From: Psychrobacter sp. MF31
GTDB lineage: Bacteria > Pseudomonadota > Gammaproteobacteria > Pseudomonadales > Moraxellaceae
DNA: 64,000 nt
NCBI RefSeq assembly: GCF_012847335.1
Contig: NZ_JABBDX010000003.1
Coordinates: 124,001 to 188,000, forward strand
Direction: 5' to 3'
The notes below the pieces were generated by a model that saw nothing but the letters and a program-made list of their open reading frames with translations, made no database searches and was not told the origin of the DNA. The first letter of the stretch is position 1. Each line of letters starts with the position of its first letter. A program made the translations under genes and the position numbers. This document shows positions 1-8,828 of this stretch, one piece after another.

Positions 1-13
1 ATACCGTGGTCAT
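1..13 (-). CDS. pilH: Start of a partial gene, probably pilH response regulator
   Basis: Only four codons (Met-Thr-Thr-Val) lie inside the window; the rest runs off the left edge. A good ribosome-binding site (AAGGA) sits about seven bases upstream of this ATG on the minus strand, so a start here is well supported. The name is inferred from position: in twitching-motility clusters pilH directly follows pilG on the same strand. Four residues cannot identify the family, so the function is inference only. Confidence 0.4.
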
Positions 14-144
14 GAATATTTCCTTATACATCATCAGCTTATTCATGGTTTAAAAAAATTCTGCTATAAAGAATTTTTTACCTAAAAATACCCATGATTG
101 CCTGCTTATCTTATGACTTAAGTCACACTTTTTTATTCAATCTT

Positions 145-537
145 TCAATCCGCTTTTTGGCTTCGGTATTGATTGATCGCATCAAACAGCTCATCTTTAC
201 TAAATGGCTTGGTCAAGTACTCATCCGACCCCACAATTCTGCCGCGCGCTTTATCAAATAATCCATCTTTTGATGACAGCATGATGACGGGCTTGTCGGC
301 GTAATCTGGGTTGTTTTTAATGAGCGCGCACGTCTGATAGCCATCTAGTCTTGGCATCATAATATCCACGAAAATAATATCTGGGTTGTTATCAACGATT
401 TTTGCTAAGGCATCAAAGCCATCGATCGCCGTGACCACCTCACAGCCTGCTTTTTGAAGCAAGGTTTCGGCAGTTCGGCGGATGGTTTTTGAGTCATCAA
501 TGACCATCACCTTTAGCCCATCAAAATTGTTTTCCAT
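145..537 (-). CDS. pilG: Twitching motility response regulator PilG
   Basis: A 130-residue single-domain CheY-like receiver with no output domain, the usual PilG size. The acidic pocket is at Asp14/Asp15, the phosphoacceptor is Asp58 (in FVDIMMP) and the conserved lysine is Lys110 (in YLTKPF). Long stretches such as VMVIDDSKTIRRTAETLL and GYQTCALIKNN match what is known of Pseudomonas and Acinetobacter PilG. PilG acts in the Pil-Chp chemosensory pathway controlling type IV pilus extension and cAMP signalling. It is followed on the same strand, 131 bases on, by the start of what is probably pilH, so the rest of the operon should lie to the left of the window. Confidence 0.95.
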   Translation of the reverse strand: MENNFDGLKVMVIDDSKTIRRTAETLLQKAGCEVVTAIDGFDALAKIVDNNPDIIFVDIMMPRLDGYQTCALIKNNPDYADKPVIMLSSKDGLFDKARGRIVGSDEYLTKPFSKDELFDAINQYRSQKAD

Positions 538-1116
538 GATTTTATCCTATCAACAGCTCGTTTTGGTTTGGCTTTGTTTGATATCAATAACCTTGCATGG
601 CTCAAACATTGATCCCATGCAGCGTTAGCTTTTGCAGTTTTTACTTAAATTCTGTTCATTTGCTTTTGCCATGGCTTTATTTTTTAAATGATCAGCCTTC
701 AAGCAAACGTTAAAATAATAATTTTGTATATCAACGATGACCCGTATCATAGCAAATAATGGGCTTTAATTGATTAATTTTTTAGCGATGCGTTATTTTA
801 ATAAAACATAACTTATCTTTGGTAAAACTAGGGCTAAAAACGATTTTTCATAGCGCTTTACCAAAAACTACCGATTATTCATGCAATTATTTTTATAATA
901 GCTCAAAAGCTTTGGGCACGGGCAACGTAACGCTCGTTTTAGCATATTATAGCGCCATTTGCTAGCGCTTTTAACGACGAATGATGACTAATGCTTGTAA
1001 AAATGGCACTGATAAAAAGTCGTTATATGCTTTGCCATTGACCATTTTGTCGCGCAAAGCTTGTGAGCAAGCCAAACTTGGCTAACCTTTGTTTTTTATT
1101 TCACTTATAAGGCGTT
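538..1116. other. Intergenic stretch, no gene seen
   Basis: About 580 bases separate the divergently transcribed pilG and the RND adaptor gene. The stretch is AT-rich and has stop codons in all frames. It must hold the promoters of both genes, but no convincing -35/-10 pair, hairpin with U-run, tRNA or repeat could be picked out by eye. Confidence 0.5.
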
Positions 1117-2274
1117 TTGGCAGTGATGCGACCAAACTTTGGTATGACCCACCAACTTTTCATCCTCAGCATGCTTTTAGCCGCGCTTGGCTTAGCGTCC
1201 TGCAAACGCCCTGAAGACAGCCGAGCCGCAACGCTTAGCCACAGCCAAAAGGCGCAAAAAGACAAGGCTAATTTGCCCATTATTATCGGTGACGACCGCG
1301 TTACCATGTCATCCGATCACATCTTGACCATCAAGCCATCGCGGTATCAGCCAAGTTTGGGGCTTCAAGGGTTGGTTGAGCCGATTAAACAAACCAAATT
1401 CAGCGCGGCTCAGGAGCTTATTATTGATCAAGTTTTGGTCAAAAAAGGTCAGCATATTGAAAAAAATACGCCGCTATTTATTGTTCATTTGCCCCAAAAA
1501 AGCGTTAACGAGATTGAAACTAGCCTTGGCGATGAAACCTCGCGCGTAAGCGATACCAATAACGAAAGTGATGCCAGCGATAATAAAAGCAATAACCTTG
1601 ATAGCAATGACAACAATGACGCCTCAAACGTAGCTTTGTCATCGGCTCAATCATCAACGCCGATCGTCATCAAAGCCAGCTATTCGGGGCAGGTTGCTGA
1701 TATCTTTGTCAATGATAACGATCAAATCACCGCCAAAAAGCCGCTGCTACAAATGGGCGATGACCGTGATTTGCGCTTTGTTGCTACCTTGCCGATAGAA
1801 GCAAAGCCGCAGTTGTCCGTTGGGCAAACGGTCAATTTTACCGCCGATCATCTTACCGACACTTTTAGCGGTCAAATCAGCAAACTACAAGATGGCAGCA
1901 AGCCTAATGAGCTTTTGGTCGTGGTTCATGTGATTAACAATGATATCAGCCGCGCCAAATTACGACCAAATATGATGGCAGCCGGTCGCGTTGATTATGG
2001 TCAAATTGAGGTAGGAACGATTGTTCCGGTTGAGGGCATTCATGATGTGGACTTATCGGCGCTTCAAAAGCCGCCGTATAAACCATTATCCCCGCTCCCT
2101 GCTAACGTTTGGATCATCAAGCAAGATCAGCGCTTAACCCGCCAGCCGGTTGAAGTGATTGAATTTGACCCAAGCACCAAGCAGTATTTGGTGGCAGGAA
2201 TTAGTAACGACAGTCTGATTTGTTTGGCAAATTTGCCCATTGAATCGGCAGGTAAAAAAGTCATCGTGTCTTAA
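1117..2274 (+). CDS. Lipoprotein periplasmic adaptor (HlyD/RND membrane-fusion family), orphan
   Basis: A 385-residue exported protein with a lipoprotein signal; the lipobox LASC puts the lipidated cysteine near residue 29. Motifs such as GLVEPIKQTKFSAAQ, VLVKKGQHIEKNTPLF and the later SYSGQVADIFVNDNDQ are the two halves of a split biotinyl-lipoyl-like domain, as in AcrA/MacA-type adaptors. The hairpin between them is replaced by a short Asp/Asn/Ser-rich stretch (about residues 140-180) instead of a long coiled coil. The start is uncertain: TTG at 1117, GTG at 1123 and ATG at 1126 are in frame after an AAGG at 1109. No inner-membrane pump or outer-membrane channel gene is adjacent; a two-component system follows. 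The substrate is unknown. Confidence 0.75.
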   Translation: MAVMRPNFGMTHQLFILSMLLAALGLASCKRPEDSRAATLSHSQKAQKDKANLPIIIGDDRVTMSSDHILTIKPSRYQPSLGLQGLVEPIKQTKFSAAQELIIDQVLVKKGQHIEKNTPLFIVHLPQKSVNEIETSLGDETSRVSDTNNESDASDNKSNNLDSNDNNDASNVALSSAQSSTPIVIKASYSGQVADIFVNDNDQITAKKPLLQMGDDRDLRFVATLPIEAKPQLSVGQTVNFTADHLTDTFSGQISKLQDGSKPNELLVVVHVINNDISRAKLRPNMMAAGRVDYGQIEVGTIVPVEGIHDVDLSALQKPPYKPLSPLPANVWIIKQDQRLTRQPVEVIEFDPSTKQYLVAGISNDSLICLANLPIESAGKKVIVS

Positions 2275-2505
2275 TGACGATTTTTAGCGCAAGCTTTGAT
2301 TTCACTTCATTTCGCCTTATACCACTGATTACAATTGGCAGAAATTGTAACAAAGTGTCTATTGTTTCGTAAGGTGGCTTTTAGGCAAAATAGAACAACG
2401 ATGGCAGAGTTAAAATCTCCGCGTTTTAAAGAATTTTTATAATAACAACTGATTTTTATTAACCTTGACTACTTTTATCTTTAGCACTTTTATAAAGGAC
2501 ACATT

Positions 2506-3228
2506 ATGAGCAAACAGATTTTATTGATTGAAGACGATCCAGATTTGGCAGAATTGATCAGCGATTACTTGACCATGAACTATTATGACGTTCATCATGC
2601 AGGGCTTGGTCAAGAAGGGCTTGATATTTTGGACACCAAAGAGCGCGATATTGATCTGGTCGTGCTTGATTTGATGCTTCCTGATATGGATGGGATGCAA
2701 GTTTGCCAAAAAATTCGCGGCAATAAAAACAATTTGACCAACAAAGTGCCGATTATCATGCTCACCGCAAAAGGCGATACCACCGATCGCGTTTTGGGAC
2801 TTGAGATGGGCGCGGACGATTATATTGCCAAGCCGTTTGAGCCGCGCGAGCTGCTTGCTCGAATTCGCGCTGTCATCCGCCGTCATGAGCAGCCAAACCA
2901 AGCCGATAGCCAATCCGACAGCTTAACCTTTGGTCGATTGAGCGTATTTCCTGACAGCCATGAGGTGACGATTGATGACAAACCCGTTCGTTTAACCACG
3001 CATCAATTTCAGCTATTGCACTATTTTGCGACCCATTCAGGAAAAGTGCTTAACCGCGAGCAGCTTTGGCAAGCCATGCCAAACGATGACAGCTCGGACA
3101 ACATTGATCGCGCCATTGACGTTCATATTTCGCGCCTGCGAGCGCTGATTGAGGACAATCCGCGTCAACCAAAACGCATTATTACGGTTCGCGGCGTGGG
3201 CTATCAGTTTGCTACCGATCAAGTTTAA
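2506..3228 (+). CDS. OmpR/PhoB-family response regulator
   Basis: A 240-residue two-domain regulator. The N-terminal receiver has an acidic pocket at Glu9/Asp10/Asp11, phosphoacceptor Asp55 (VVLDLMLPD) and the lysine in YIAKPFEPRELLARI. The C-terminal winged-helix DNA-binding domain runs from about residue 138 to the end and finishes with the typical HISRLRALIEDNP and TVRGVGYQF motifs. An AAGGA site lies upstream of the ATG. The partner histidine kinase follows 92 bases downstream on the same strand, so the two form a two-component system. It resembles BaeR/AdeR-type regulators of efflux, and the upstream adaptor gene is a plausible target, but that is inference. Confidence 0.93.
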   Translation: MSKQILLIEDDPDLAELISDYLTMNYYDVHHAGLGQEGLDILDTKERDIDLVVLDLMLPDMDGMQVCQKIRGNKNNLTNKVPIIMLTAKGDTTDRVLGLEMGADDYIAKPFEPRELLARIRAVIRRHEQPNQADSQSDSLTFGRLSVFPDSHEVTIDDKPVRLTTHQFQLLHYFATHSGKVLNREQLWQAMPNDDSSDNIDRAIDVHISRLRALIEDNPRQPKRIITVRGVGYQFATDQV

Positions 3229-3320
3229 AAGTTAGCCTGATTATCTAGGATTATTTAGGCGTTTTAAAAGCAGCATCAGCAATCAGCTGACGATCATTGC
3301 TGCAAACCATAGAGAGCGTT

Positions 3321-5243
3321 ATGCAGCAATTGGGGTTTCGGTCAGTTTTTGCCAAATTATTTGCAAGTGTGATGCTGGCGCTGATTTTATTTGCCGCCGC
3401 GATGGTTGCGCTCACCCAACTGGTTCACGATAAAGACGCCGGAATTCGCTCTGAAGTTTTGGCAACGCAAATTTTGGGACAAATTGATCCTTTTTTGCAA
3501 GAATTAAACATTGCTGTGAATAAAGAAAACCGCCTGCAAGCACGATTTATGCTGGCGGTGGTCAAAAAAAGCTTTGATATTTTTGATGAATCCTTGCAAG
3601 CAAAAATGGGGCTTTATGATGCCGATGGTCATTTGCTCATGCAAACGGACAATAGCGATTTACCGCTTGAGCTGCCCGCAACCCCGTCATTACTCACGCT
3701 AATTTTCCCCTCTTTTTCTGACGCTCAAGCAACGCCGCAAGCTCAGGTGCTGAGCAGTACCGGCTATACGCTGCTTTATGAATCAAGGCTGCCCCCCAAA
3801 AAACCGGTATTGTCTGCCGCGCTCAATTTATTCACCGGAACGCTTTTGCTGCTGATCATTATGGCAGGGGTGCTTTGGTGGATCGCGCGATCCATGACGT
3901 GGCAAATCAATCAGATGAGCCGGCAAATGGTGCAATTGGGCGATGGTGATTTTAGCGTTCGGGTCAATGCTCGCGGTAGTGATGAGATTGCAACGCTTGC
4001 GCGCGGATTTAACCAAGCAGCGCAAAAAATCGAGCATTTAATCAATGCCAACAGCTTACTTTTAGCGCACGCCTCGCACGAGCTTAGAACGCCCATCACT
4101 CGAATTCGCTTGCAAGTTGAGATGATGGACATGCTTGCTGCAAGTATGCCTACTGATACCAAAGCCAAGTTTGATAAACGCGCTCAAGCGATCAACCGTG
4201 ATCTGTCAGGGCTTAACGATTTGGTTGAAAGCATTTTGTTGGTCAGCCGCTTGGATGCCGGTCACGCCATGCAGCAAGTTGAGCGCCTTGATATTTACGA
4301 TTTGGTCAACCAAGAGCGCCAGCACTATCCTGAGGCGACCTTGATAGGCGAGCATTTAACGATTGATGGTCAGCCGCCGCTGCTCACCCATTTGATCCGC
4401 AATTTGCTCGACAATGCCATGCTTCACGGCACGCCGCCGGTCACGATTTTGGTTTATGGGGTTCAAGCGTTGGACAGCGCCGGAGTTGTTCCAGATTATT
4501 TGCTGCAAGCGGTTATGGCAAATAGCTTTTTTGTTGATGATAATGATGAATTTCAGTGGGCAGCAACGATCATTGACCCTGATCAAGATGAAACCAGTTT
4601 AGAAGTATTTGCCGATCCTATGGTTTATTGCAATGGCGATTCGGTGAGCAACCATACCGCGCCCGTTTTTACCACCGTTTCTATTGATAACGGCAATCCG
4701 CAAACGCTCAGCAACCGTGCCTTTTTCCCTATCAGTGACCTGAGCTTTTGGCTTAAGCAAGCAATTTGGCGGCAACCTGCCTCTAAGCTTGAAGCCAACC
4801 CTCACAGCAATAATAAACCAGAAAAATCAAAATCAGCGAAACCTCACCCATCAGCGGCAAAAGACAAAAACGAAACCGCGCAAAAAGAAAGCTTATTTAA
4901 AAAGCATCTTCGCAAAGTCAAAGCTGAACCGGTGCGTCCGGCACCAAAATTTGCCGTTATTGCTGTGATTGATGAAGGTCATGGAATCCCTGAGGACAAG
5001 CGCGAGGAGATTTTTAGTCCGTTTGTGAGATTGCAGCAAAAGAAAAAAGGCTCAGGGCTTGGCTTGTCGCTTGTCTCCCAAATTGCCACCGCCCATCAAG
5101 GTCAAATCACCACCGACACCATCAATGGTCACACGCGGTTTTTGGTGGTGCTTCCCGTTCGTCACGACCCGCATTTTCGCTATAACGACAAAGTCAAAGC
5201 GGCGAAAACCACCAAAGCCAATGCCAGCGAAAAATCTGCTTAA
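3321..5243 (+). CDS. Membrane sensor histidine kinase with long insert in the ATPase domain
   Basis: The protein is 640 residues from the ATG at 3321, chosen because GAGAG lies just upstream; an in-frame TTG at 3297 would add eight residues. It has a transmembrane segment near the N-terminus, a periplasmic sensor region of about 130 residues, a second transmembrane segment (LLLLIIMAGVLWWIA), a HAMP domain, an HisKA domain with the phospho-accepting His in HASHELRTPITRI, and an HATPase domain with N-box (LIRNLLDNAMLHG), G1 (DEGHGIPEDKREEIFSPF) and G2 (GSGLGLSLV). Between the N-box and G1 box lies an insertion of about 160 residues, ending in a Lys/Ser/Pro-rich stretch, which is far longer than the usual ATP-lid spacing. 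It pairs with the upstream response regulator. The signal sensed is unknown. Confidence 0.93.
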   Translation: MQQLGFRSVFAKLFASVMLALILFAAAMVALTQLVHDKDAGIRSEVLATQILGQIDPFLQELNIAVNKENRLQARFMLAVVKKSFDIFDESLQAKMGLYDADGHLLMQTDNSDLPLELPATPSLLTLIFPSFSDAQATPQAQVLSSTGYTLLYESRLPPKKPVLSAALNLFTGTLLLLIIMAGVLWWIARSMTWQINQMSRQMVQLGDGDFSVRVNARGSDEIATLARGFNQAAQKIEHLINANSLLLAHASHELRTPITRIRLQVEMMDMLAASMPTDTKAKFDKRAQAINRDLSGLNDLVESILLVSRLDAGHAMQQVERLDIYDLVNQERQHYPEATLIGEHLTIDGQPPLLTHLIRNLLDNAMLHGTPPVTILVYGVQALDSAGVVPDYLLQAVMANSFFVDDNDEFQWAATIIDPDQDETSLEVFADPMVYCNGDSVSNHTAPVFTTVSIDNGNPQTLSNRAFFPISDLSFWLKQAIWRQPASKLEANPHSNNKPEKSKSAKPHPSAAKDKNETAQKESLFKKHLRKVKAEPVRPAPKFAVIAVIDEGHGIPEDKREEIFSPFVRLQQKKKGSGLGLSLVSQIATAHQGQITTDTINGHTRFLVVLPVRHDPHFRYNDKVKAAKTTKANASEKSA

Positions 5244-5352
5244 GCATTGGTGATTTGGGATTATTGTTAAGCCAATGAGTTAACTACAGTTTTAACATTC
5301 TAATTGCTCATGAGTCAGTCATTCCCTGTCATATCCAAATCACTTGAAAATA

Positions 5353-5361
5353 TGCTATATT
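5353..5361 (+). promoter_or_regulatory. Possible extended -10 promoter element of metNIQ
   Basis: TGCTATATT, an extended -10-like sequence, lies about 70 bases before the metN start. No matching -35 hexamer is obvious, which is normal for extended -10 promoters. No SAM riboswitch fold was recognised in the leader. This is a pattern match by eye. Confidence 0.3.
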
Positions 5362-5429
5362 ATCGCCCCTTAATCTTGCGCAAATTGTATTGAGGCTGCG
5401 TATTTTTTTCATAACTTATTGAGCATTTC

Positions 5430-6200
5430 ATGACGGATATGATCGTTTTAAACGAGGTGACCAAGCGCTTTTTAAAAGACCGCGCGGGCAAACGCGAAGA
5501 TGCTGCGGCTAAATGGTTTACCGCCGTCGCGCCGACCACATTAAGCGTCAAGCAAGGCGAGATTTTTGGGCTGATGGGGTACTCTGGCGCCGGAAAATCA
5601 ACGCTGCTTCGGCTGATTAATTTGCTTGAGCGTCCTGACAGCGGTCGCGTGGTGATCGATGGCGTGGACTTGATGAGCTTATCGGCAAGCGAGCTTCGGG
5701 TGGCGCGCCACAATATCGGCATGATTTTTCAGCAGTTTAATTTGATGAGTAACCGCACCGTTTTTGATAATGTGGCGTTTAATTTGACTGTGTCCGGATT
5801 TGCTCGCGATAAGATTAAAGCTCGCGTGATGGAATGCTTAGAGATCGTTGATTTGACCGACCGCGCGGGTCATTTTCCAGCGCAGTTGTCCGGCGGTCAA
5901 AAGCAGCGCGTGGGCATTGCTCGCGCCATCGCCCCAAGTCCCAAAGTGCTGCTTGCCGATGAGCCAACTTCCGCGCTTGATCCTGCCACCACCCGAAGCC
6001 TACTTGCCTGCCTACAAGACATCAATGACAAGCTTGGGGTGACGATTGTGATTGTCACTCACGAAATGAGCGTGATTCGCAGGCTTTGCCACCGCGCCGC
6101 CCTTTTACATCAAGGCGAGCTGCTAGAAGTTGCGCCGATTGTTGATGGCAATATTCAAGCGGCAACGTTAATTGGTCAAGGCTTGGTTCAAGAAGATTGA
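5430..6200 (+). CDS. metN: Methionine ABC transporter ATPase MetN (short form)
   Basis: A 256-residue ABC ATPase with Walker A GYSGAGKSTLL, Q-loop (IFQQFNLM), signature LSGGQKQRVGIARAI, Walker B VLLADEPTSALDP and H-loop VTHEM. The MetN identity rests on close family resemblance and on the downstream MetI permease and MetQ lipoprotein. It powers uptake of D/L-methionine across the inner membrane. The protein stops about 90 residues earlier than E. coli MetN: the C-terminal ACT-like NIL domain, which binds methionine and causes trans-inhibition, is missing. The downstream frame does not encode a NIL domain either, so this is a naturally short form rather than an obvious frameshift. Confidence 0.9.
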   Translation: MTDMIVLNEVTKRFLKDRAGKREDAAAKWFTAVAPTTLSVKQGEIFGLMGYSGAGKSTLLRLINLLERPDSGRVVIDGVDLMSLSASELRVARHNIGMIFQQFNLMSNRTVFDNVAFNLTVSGFARDKIKARVMECLEIVDLTDRAGHFPAQLSGGQKQRVGIARAIAPSPKVLLADEPTSALDPATTRSLLACLQDINDKLGVTIVIVTHEMSVIRRLCHRAALLHQGELLEVAPIVDGNIQAATLIGQGLVQED

Positions 6201-6216
6201 TGAGGCAACACAAATT

Positions 6217-6903
6217 ATGATTACTGGTTCAGAACTTTCCACCGCCATCGATAAATTGGTGGCGCTGCGCCCAGAGATTTTGCAGGCGACCATTGACACC
6301 TTTGTGATGCTTGGCATTTCAACGTTTGCTGCCATCGTTATTGGCGGGCTGTTTGGCATTTTTTTATTTTTATCCAGCGACCGGCAATTTTTGCAAAATA
6401 AAGCGCTTTACGGCGTGCTTGGCGGCATCACCAACTTTATGCGCGCCTTCCCGTTTGTCATTTTAATGATCGCCATGAGTCCGCTGACCAAGACCATTAT
6501 TGGCACAGGAATTGGTCCGATTGCCGCATCACTAGTGTTGGCTATTGCCGGATCGTTTTATTTTGCAAGGCTGGTTGAGCAAAACTTGCGTGAAGTGCCG
6601 CGCGGGATTATTGAGGCGACCGAGTCGATGGGCGCGCGCCCTTTGACGATCGTTAAAGTGCTGCTTAATGAGGCGCGATCAGGTCTTGTGCTCTCGGTGA
6701 CCATTTTATGTATTAGCTTGCTGTCTTATTCGGCGGCGGCGGGGATGATCGGCGGCGGCGGCTTGGGCGATTTGGCGATTCGCTACGGCTATTATCGCTA
6801 TCAAACGGAAGTCATGGTCTTTATTGTGGTGATGCTATCGGTCATGGTGATCGCCATTCAAGCCATTGGCAATTGGCTCGCCGTGCGCTTGGATAAACGC
6901 TAA
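6217..6903 (+). CDS. metI: Methionine ABC transporter permease MetI
   Basis: The protein is 228 residues from ATG 6217; an earlier in-frame start at 6172 would overlap metN, and the GAGG at 6202 favours the ATG. It is a BPD-type inner-membrane permease with about five hydrophobic segments, and the EAA-loop is visible as IIEATESMGARPLTIVKVLL followed by EARSG. The C-terminal GGGGLGDLAIRYGYYRYQTEVM is typical of MetI. It forms the membrane channel with MetN dimers and receives methionine from MetQ. The gene starts 17 bases after metN and is in the same operon. Confidence 0.93.
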   Translation: MITGSELSTAIDKLVALRPEILQATIDTFVMLGISTFAAIVIGGLFGIFLFLSSDRQFLQNKALYGVLGGITNFMRAFPFVILMIAMSPLTKTIIGTGIGPIAASLVLAIAGSFYFARLVEQNLREVPRGIIEATESMGARPLTIVKVLLNEARSGLVLSVTILCISLLSYSAAAGMIGGGGLGDLAIRYGYYRYQTEVMVFIVVMLSVMVIAIQAIGNWLAVRLDKR

Positions 6904-7089
6904 ACAAGCAATAATTGCCAATAATGAGACTGCTGAAATTGGTATCGTTGTCATTTTGAAATTTATTCAAGTTATCATGCCAATTTATACTTAAGCCCAA
7001 GCTTGACTTTCAAGGTCAACGCAGTTAATTTTGAAAAGTTTACCATTGTCATTACCGTCCATTTTGCGATTTTACTTTAAGGATCATTT

Positions 7090-8106
7090 ATGAAATTGAC
7101 AGATATCAGCCGTCAGTTGGCAAGCGCGTTTGCTGCTGTTGGGGTGTCAGGATTAGTGCTCGTCGGTTGCAGCAACTCATCAGCGCCTGAAGCCACCAAA
7201 GAACAAGTTAACGAAACCGAAACGACGACAACGACCAGCGGCGAAACAAATAGTGCGGCAAAAGGCGATATTGATCCTGACCATACCAAAATCGTGATCG
7301 GCACGACCGAAGGCGACTTTGCGGATATGGTTCGCAATCAGGTGAAAAAAACGCTTGAAGATCAAGGTTATCAAGTGGAATTGGTCACCTTTACCGATTA
7401 TGTTCGCCCAAATTTAGCCTTAGCGGAAGGCGATTTGGACATCAACATTTTCCAGCACAAGCCGTACCTTGATACTTTTAAAGCTGAAAACAAATTGGAT
7501 TTGGTTGAGATTTTCCAAGTTCCCACTGCCCCACTTGGCATTTATTCTGGTAAAAAAACCAAGCTTGATGACGCATTTAAAGGCATGAGCGTGTCAGCGC
7601 CAAACGATCCAAGCAACTTTGCCCGCGCTTTGGTGATGATGAATGAGCTTGGTTGGATTAAATTAAAAGACAATATCGATCCATTGACCGCCTCCAAAGC
7701 GGACATCGCCGATAACAGCAAATACGACATCAAAATCGTTGAATTGGAAGCGGCGCAATTGCCACGCGCTCGCGATGAAGTGGACTTTGCCATCATCAAC
7801 GGCAACTACGCCACCGACGCTGGCATCAAACTTACCGATGCCTTGTTCCAAGAGCCAAGCTTTGCTTACGTGAACTGGTCGGCGATAAAAGCAGCTGACG
7901 TCAATAAAAAATGGGTCAAAGACATCACCGAAGCTTACAATTCGGACGCCTTTAAAAAGTATGCTCATGACAGCTTCCCAGGCTACAAATATCCCAAAAT
8001 TTGGGGCGCGGATGATAAAGCGCACATGGGAAACAGTGAAGACAAAGCGGCTGATACTACCAAAACGAATACGGCGGCGGCTAGCGAAGCTGAAAAAACA
8101 AAATAA
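7090..8106 (+). CDS. metQ: Methionine-binding lipoprotein MetQ
   Basis: A 338-residue lipoprotein of the NlpA/MetQ family with an AAGGA site before the ATG. The signal peptide ends in the lipobox LVGC, followed by a Thr/Ser/Glu-rich linker. The binding domain begins near DHTKIVIGTTEGDFADM and contains the family motifs DYVRPNLALAEGDLDINIFQH, APLGIYSGK, VSAPNDPSNFARAL and DFAIINGNYA. The C-terminal 25 residues are a low-complexity Lys/Thr/Ala tail. It captures methionine in the periplasm for MetNI. The 186-base gap from metI might hold a separate promoter. A terminator follows directly. Confidence 0.94.
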   Translation: MKLTDISRQLASAFAAVGVSGLVLVGCSNSSAPEATKEQVNETETTTTTSGETNSAAKGDIDPDHTKIVIGTTEGDFADMVRNQVKKTLEDQGYQVELVTFTDYVRPNLALAEGDLDINIFQHKPYLDTFKAENKLDLVEIFQVPTAPLGIYSGKKTKLDDAFKGMSVSAPNDPSNFARALVMMNELGWIKLKDNIDPLTASKADIADNSKYDIKIVELEAAQLPRARDEVDFAIINGNYATDAGIKLTDALFQEPSFAYVNWSAIKAADVNKKWVKDITEAYNSDAFKKYAHDSFPGYKYPKIWGADDKAHMGNSEDKAADTTKTNTAAASEAEKTK

Positions 8107-8122
8107 GCAGAACGACTATTTT

Positions 8123-8151
8123 AAAACGCTCATTACGATGGGCGTTTTTTT
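8123..8151 (+). terminator. Intrinsic terminator of metNIQ
   Basis: The stem AAACGCTCAT / ATGGGCGTTT (one G-U pair) closes a TACG tetraloop and is followed by a run of Ts. It starts 16 bases after the metQ stop. Confidence 0.85.
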
Positions 8152-8184
8152 ATACGTGTTTTTCACCTAAACCTTTCACTTCAT

Positions 8185-8217
8185 AAAAAAAGCCGCAATC
8201 ATTATTGCAGCTTTTTT
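8185..8217. terminator. Bidirectional terminator between metQ and ccmE
   Basis: The hairpin AAAAAAGC-GCAAT / ATTGC-GCTTTTTT has A/T runs on both sides. It can terminate the metNIQ transcript on the plus strand and the ccm transcript on the minus strand, which ends at 8231. Confidence 0.8.
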
Positions 8218-8230
8218 ATGATTAACGGGC

Positions 8231-8731
8231 TTACTGAACCAACGTCGTCGTTTCATGAACCTTTTCAGCAGGGTTGTATTGCTCAGAAGTTGGGGTGACG
8301 CCACTGCGGTTATTGGCTTTTAAAGATTTGGCAACTTCAGGCGGCATATAGTTTTCATCGTGTTTTGCTAACACTTCACTTGCCACAAAAGTTTTGCCTT
8401 GCATTTTTCCAGTGGCAACAACGCCTGAATTTTCTGCAAACAAATCCGGCAAAATCCCTTGATAAGTCACAGGAACGGTCGATTTAAAATCGGTGATGGC
8501 AAATTGGACGCTTAACGGGTCATTGGGCGCGCGCTGAACGCTTCCTGCAACCACCATGCCGCCTGCGCGAATGCGCTTATCTTGAGGCGCTTCGTTTTGC
8601 GCAATCGCCGTTGGGTCAAAATAATAATCGGTCTGCTGACCGATGGCATAAATGACTAAGGCAACTGCAATGGCAGCACCAATTAGCGTGAACATGACCC
8701 ACATGAGTTTTTTGCGACGAACGGCATTCAT
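8231..8731 (-). CDS. ccmE: Cytochrome c maturation heme chaperone CcmE
   Basis: A 166-residue protein with one N-terminal transmembrane anchor (about residues 10-31) and a periplasmic OB-fold. The covalent heme-binding His is His124, in the hallmark sequence [13 protein letters not shown], with Tyr128 as the usual axial ligand. CcmE takes heme from the CcmABCD complex and hands it to the CcmFH lyase for attachment to apocytochrome c in the periplasm. It is the last gene of the ccmABCDE run, 97 bases after ccmD. No ccmF, ccmG or ccmH follows; instead the convergent metQ gene and a terminator end the unit. Confidence 0.95.
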   Translation of the reverse strand: MNAVRRKKLMWVMFTLIGAAIAVALVIYAIGQQTDYYFDPTAIAQNEAPQDKRIRAGGMVVAGSVQRAPNDPLSVQFAITDFKSTVPVTYQGILPDLFAENSGVVATGKMQGKTFVASEVLAKHDENYMPPEVAKSLKANNRSGVTPTSEQYNPAEKVHETTTLVQ

Positions 8732-8828
8732 TCTAAAGCCTCATAACTTATCTTACTGATATGATAACATTTTTTGCCAAAAACCATAAGCGATATCGGC
8801 AATGATTTTGCTGATGATAAGCTAAATT

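Noticed and set aside
5244-5290. CATTGG/CCAATG stem after the histidine kinase gene as a terminator
   Set aside because: The loop is long and there is no T-run after it.
5244-5429. Possible SAM or methionine riboswitch before metN
   Set aside because: No conserved riboswitch core or terminator-antiterminator pair could be seen in the leader; only an extended -10-like element.
6172-6216. Extra N-terminal codons of MetI overlapping metN
   Set aside because: The ATG at 6217 has a GAGG upstream and gives a normal MetI length. The earlier start would overlap metN by 29 bases.
7113-7374. Minus-strand open frames inside metQ, and similar long antisense frames inside valS, fadD and serB
   Set aside because: They overlap well-identified genes, lack ribosome-binding sites and show no recognisable domains, so they are shadows of real genes.
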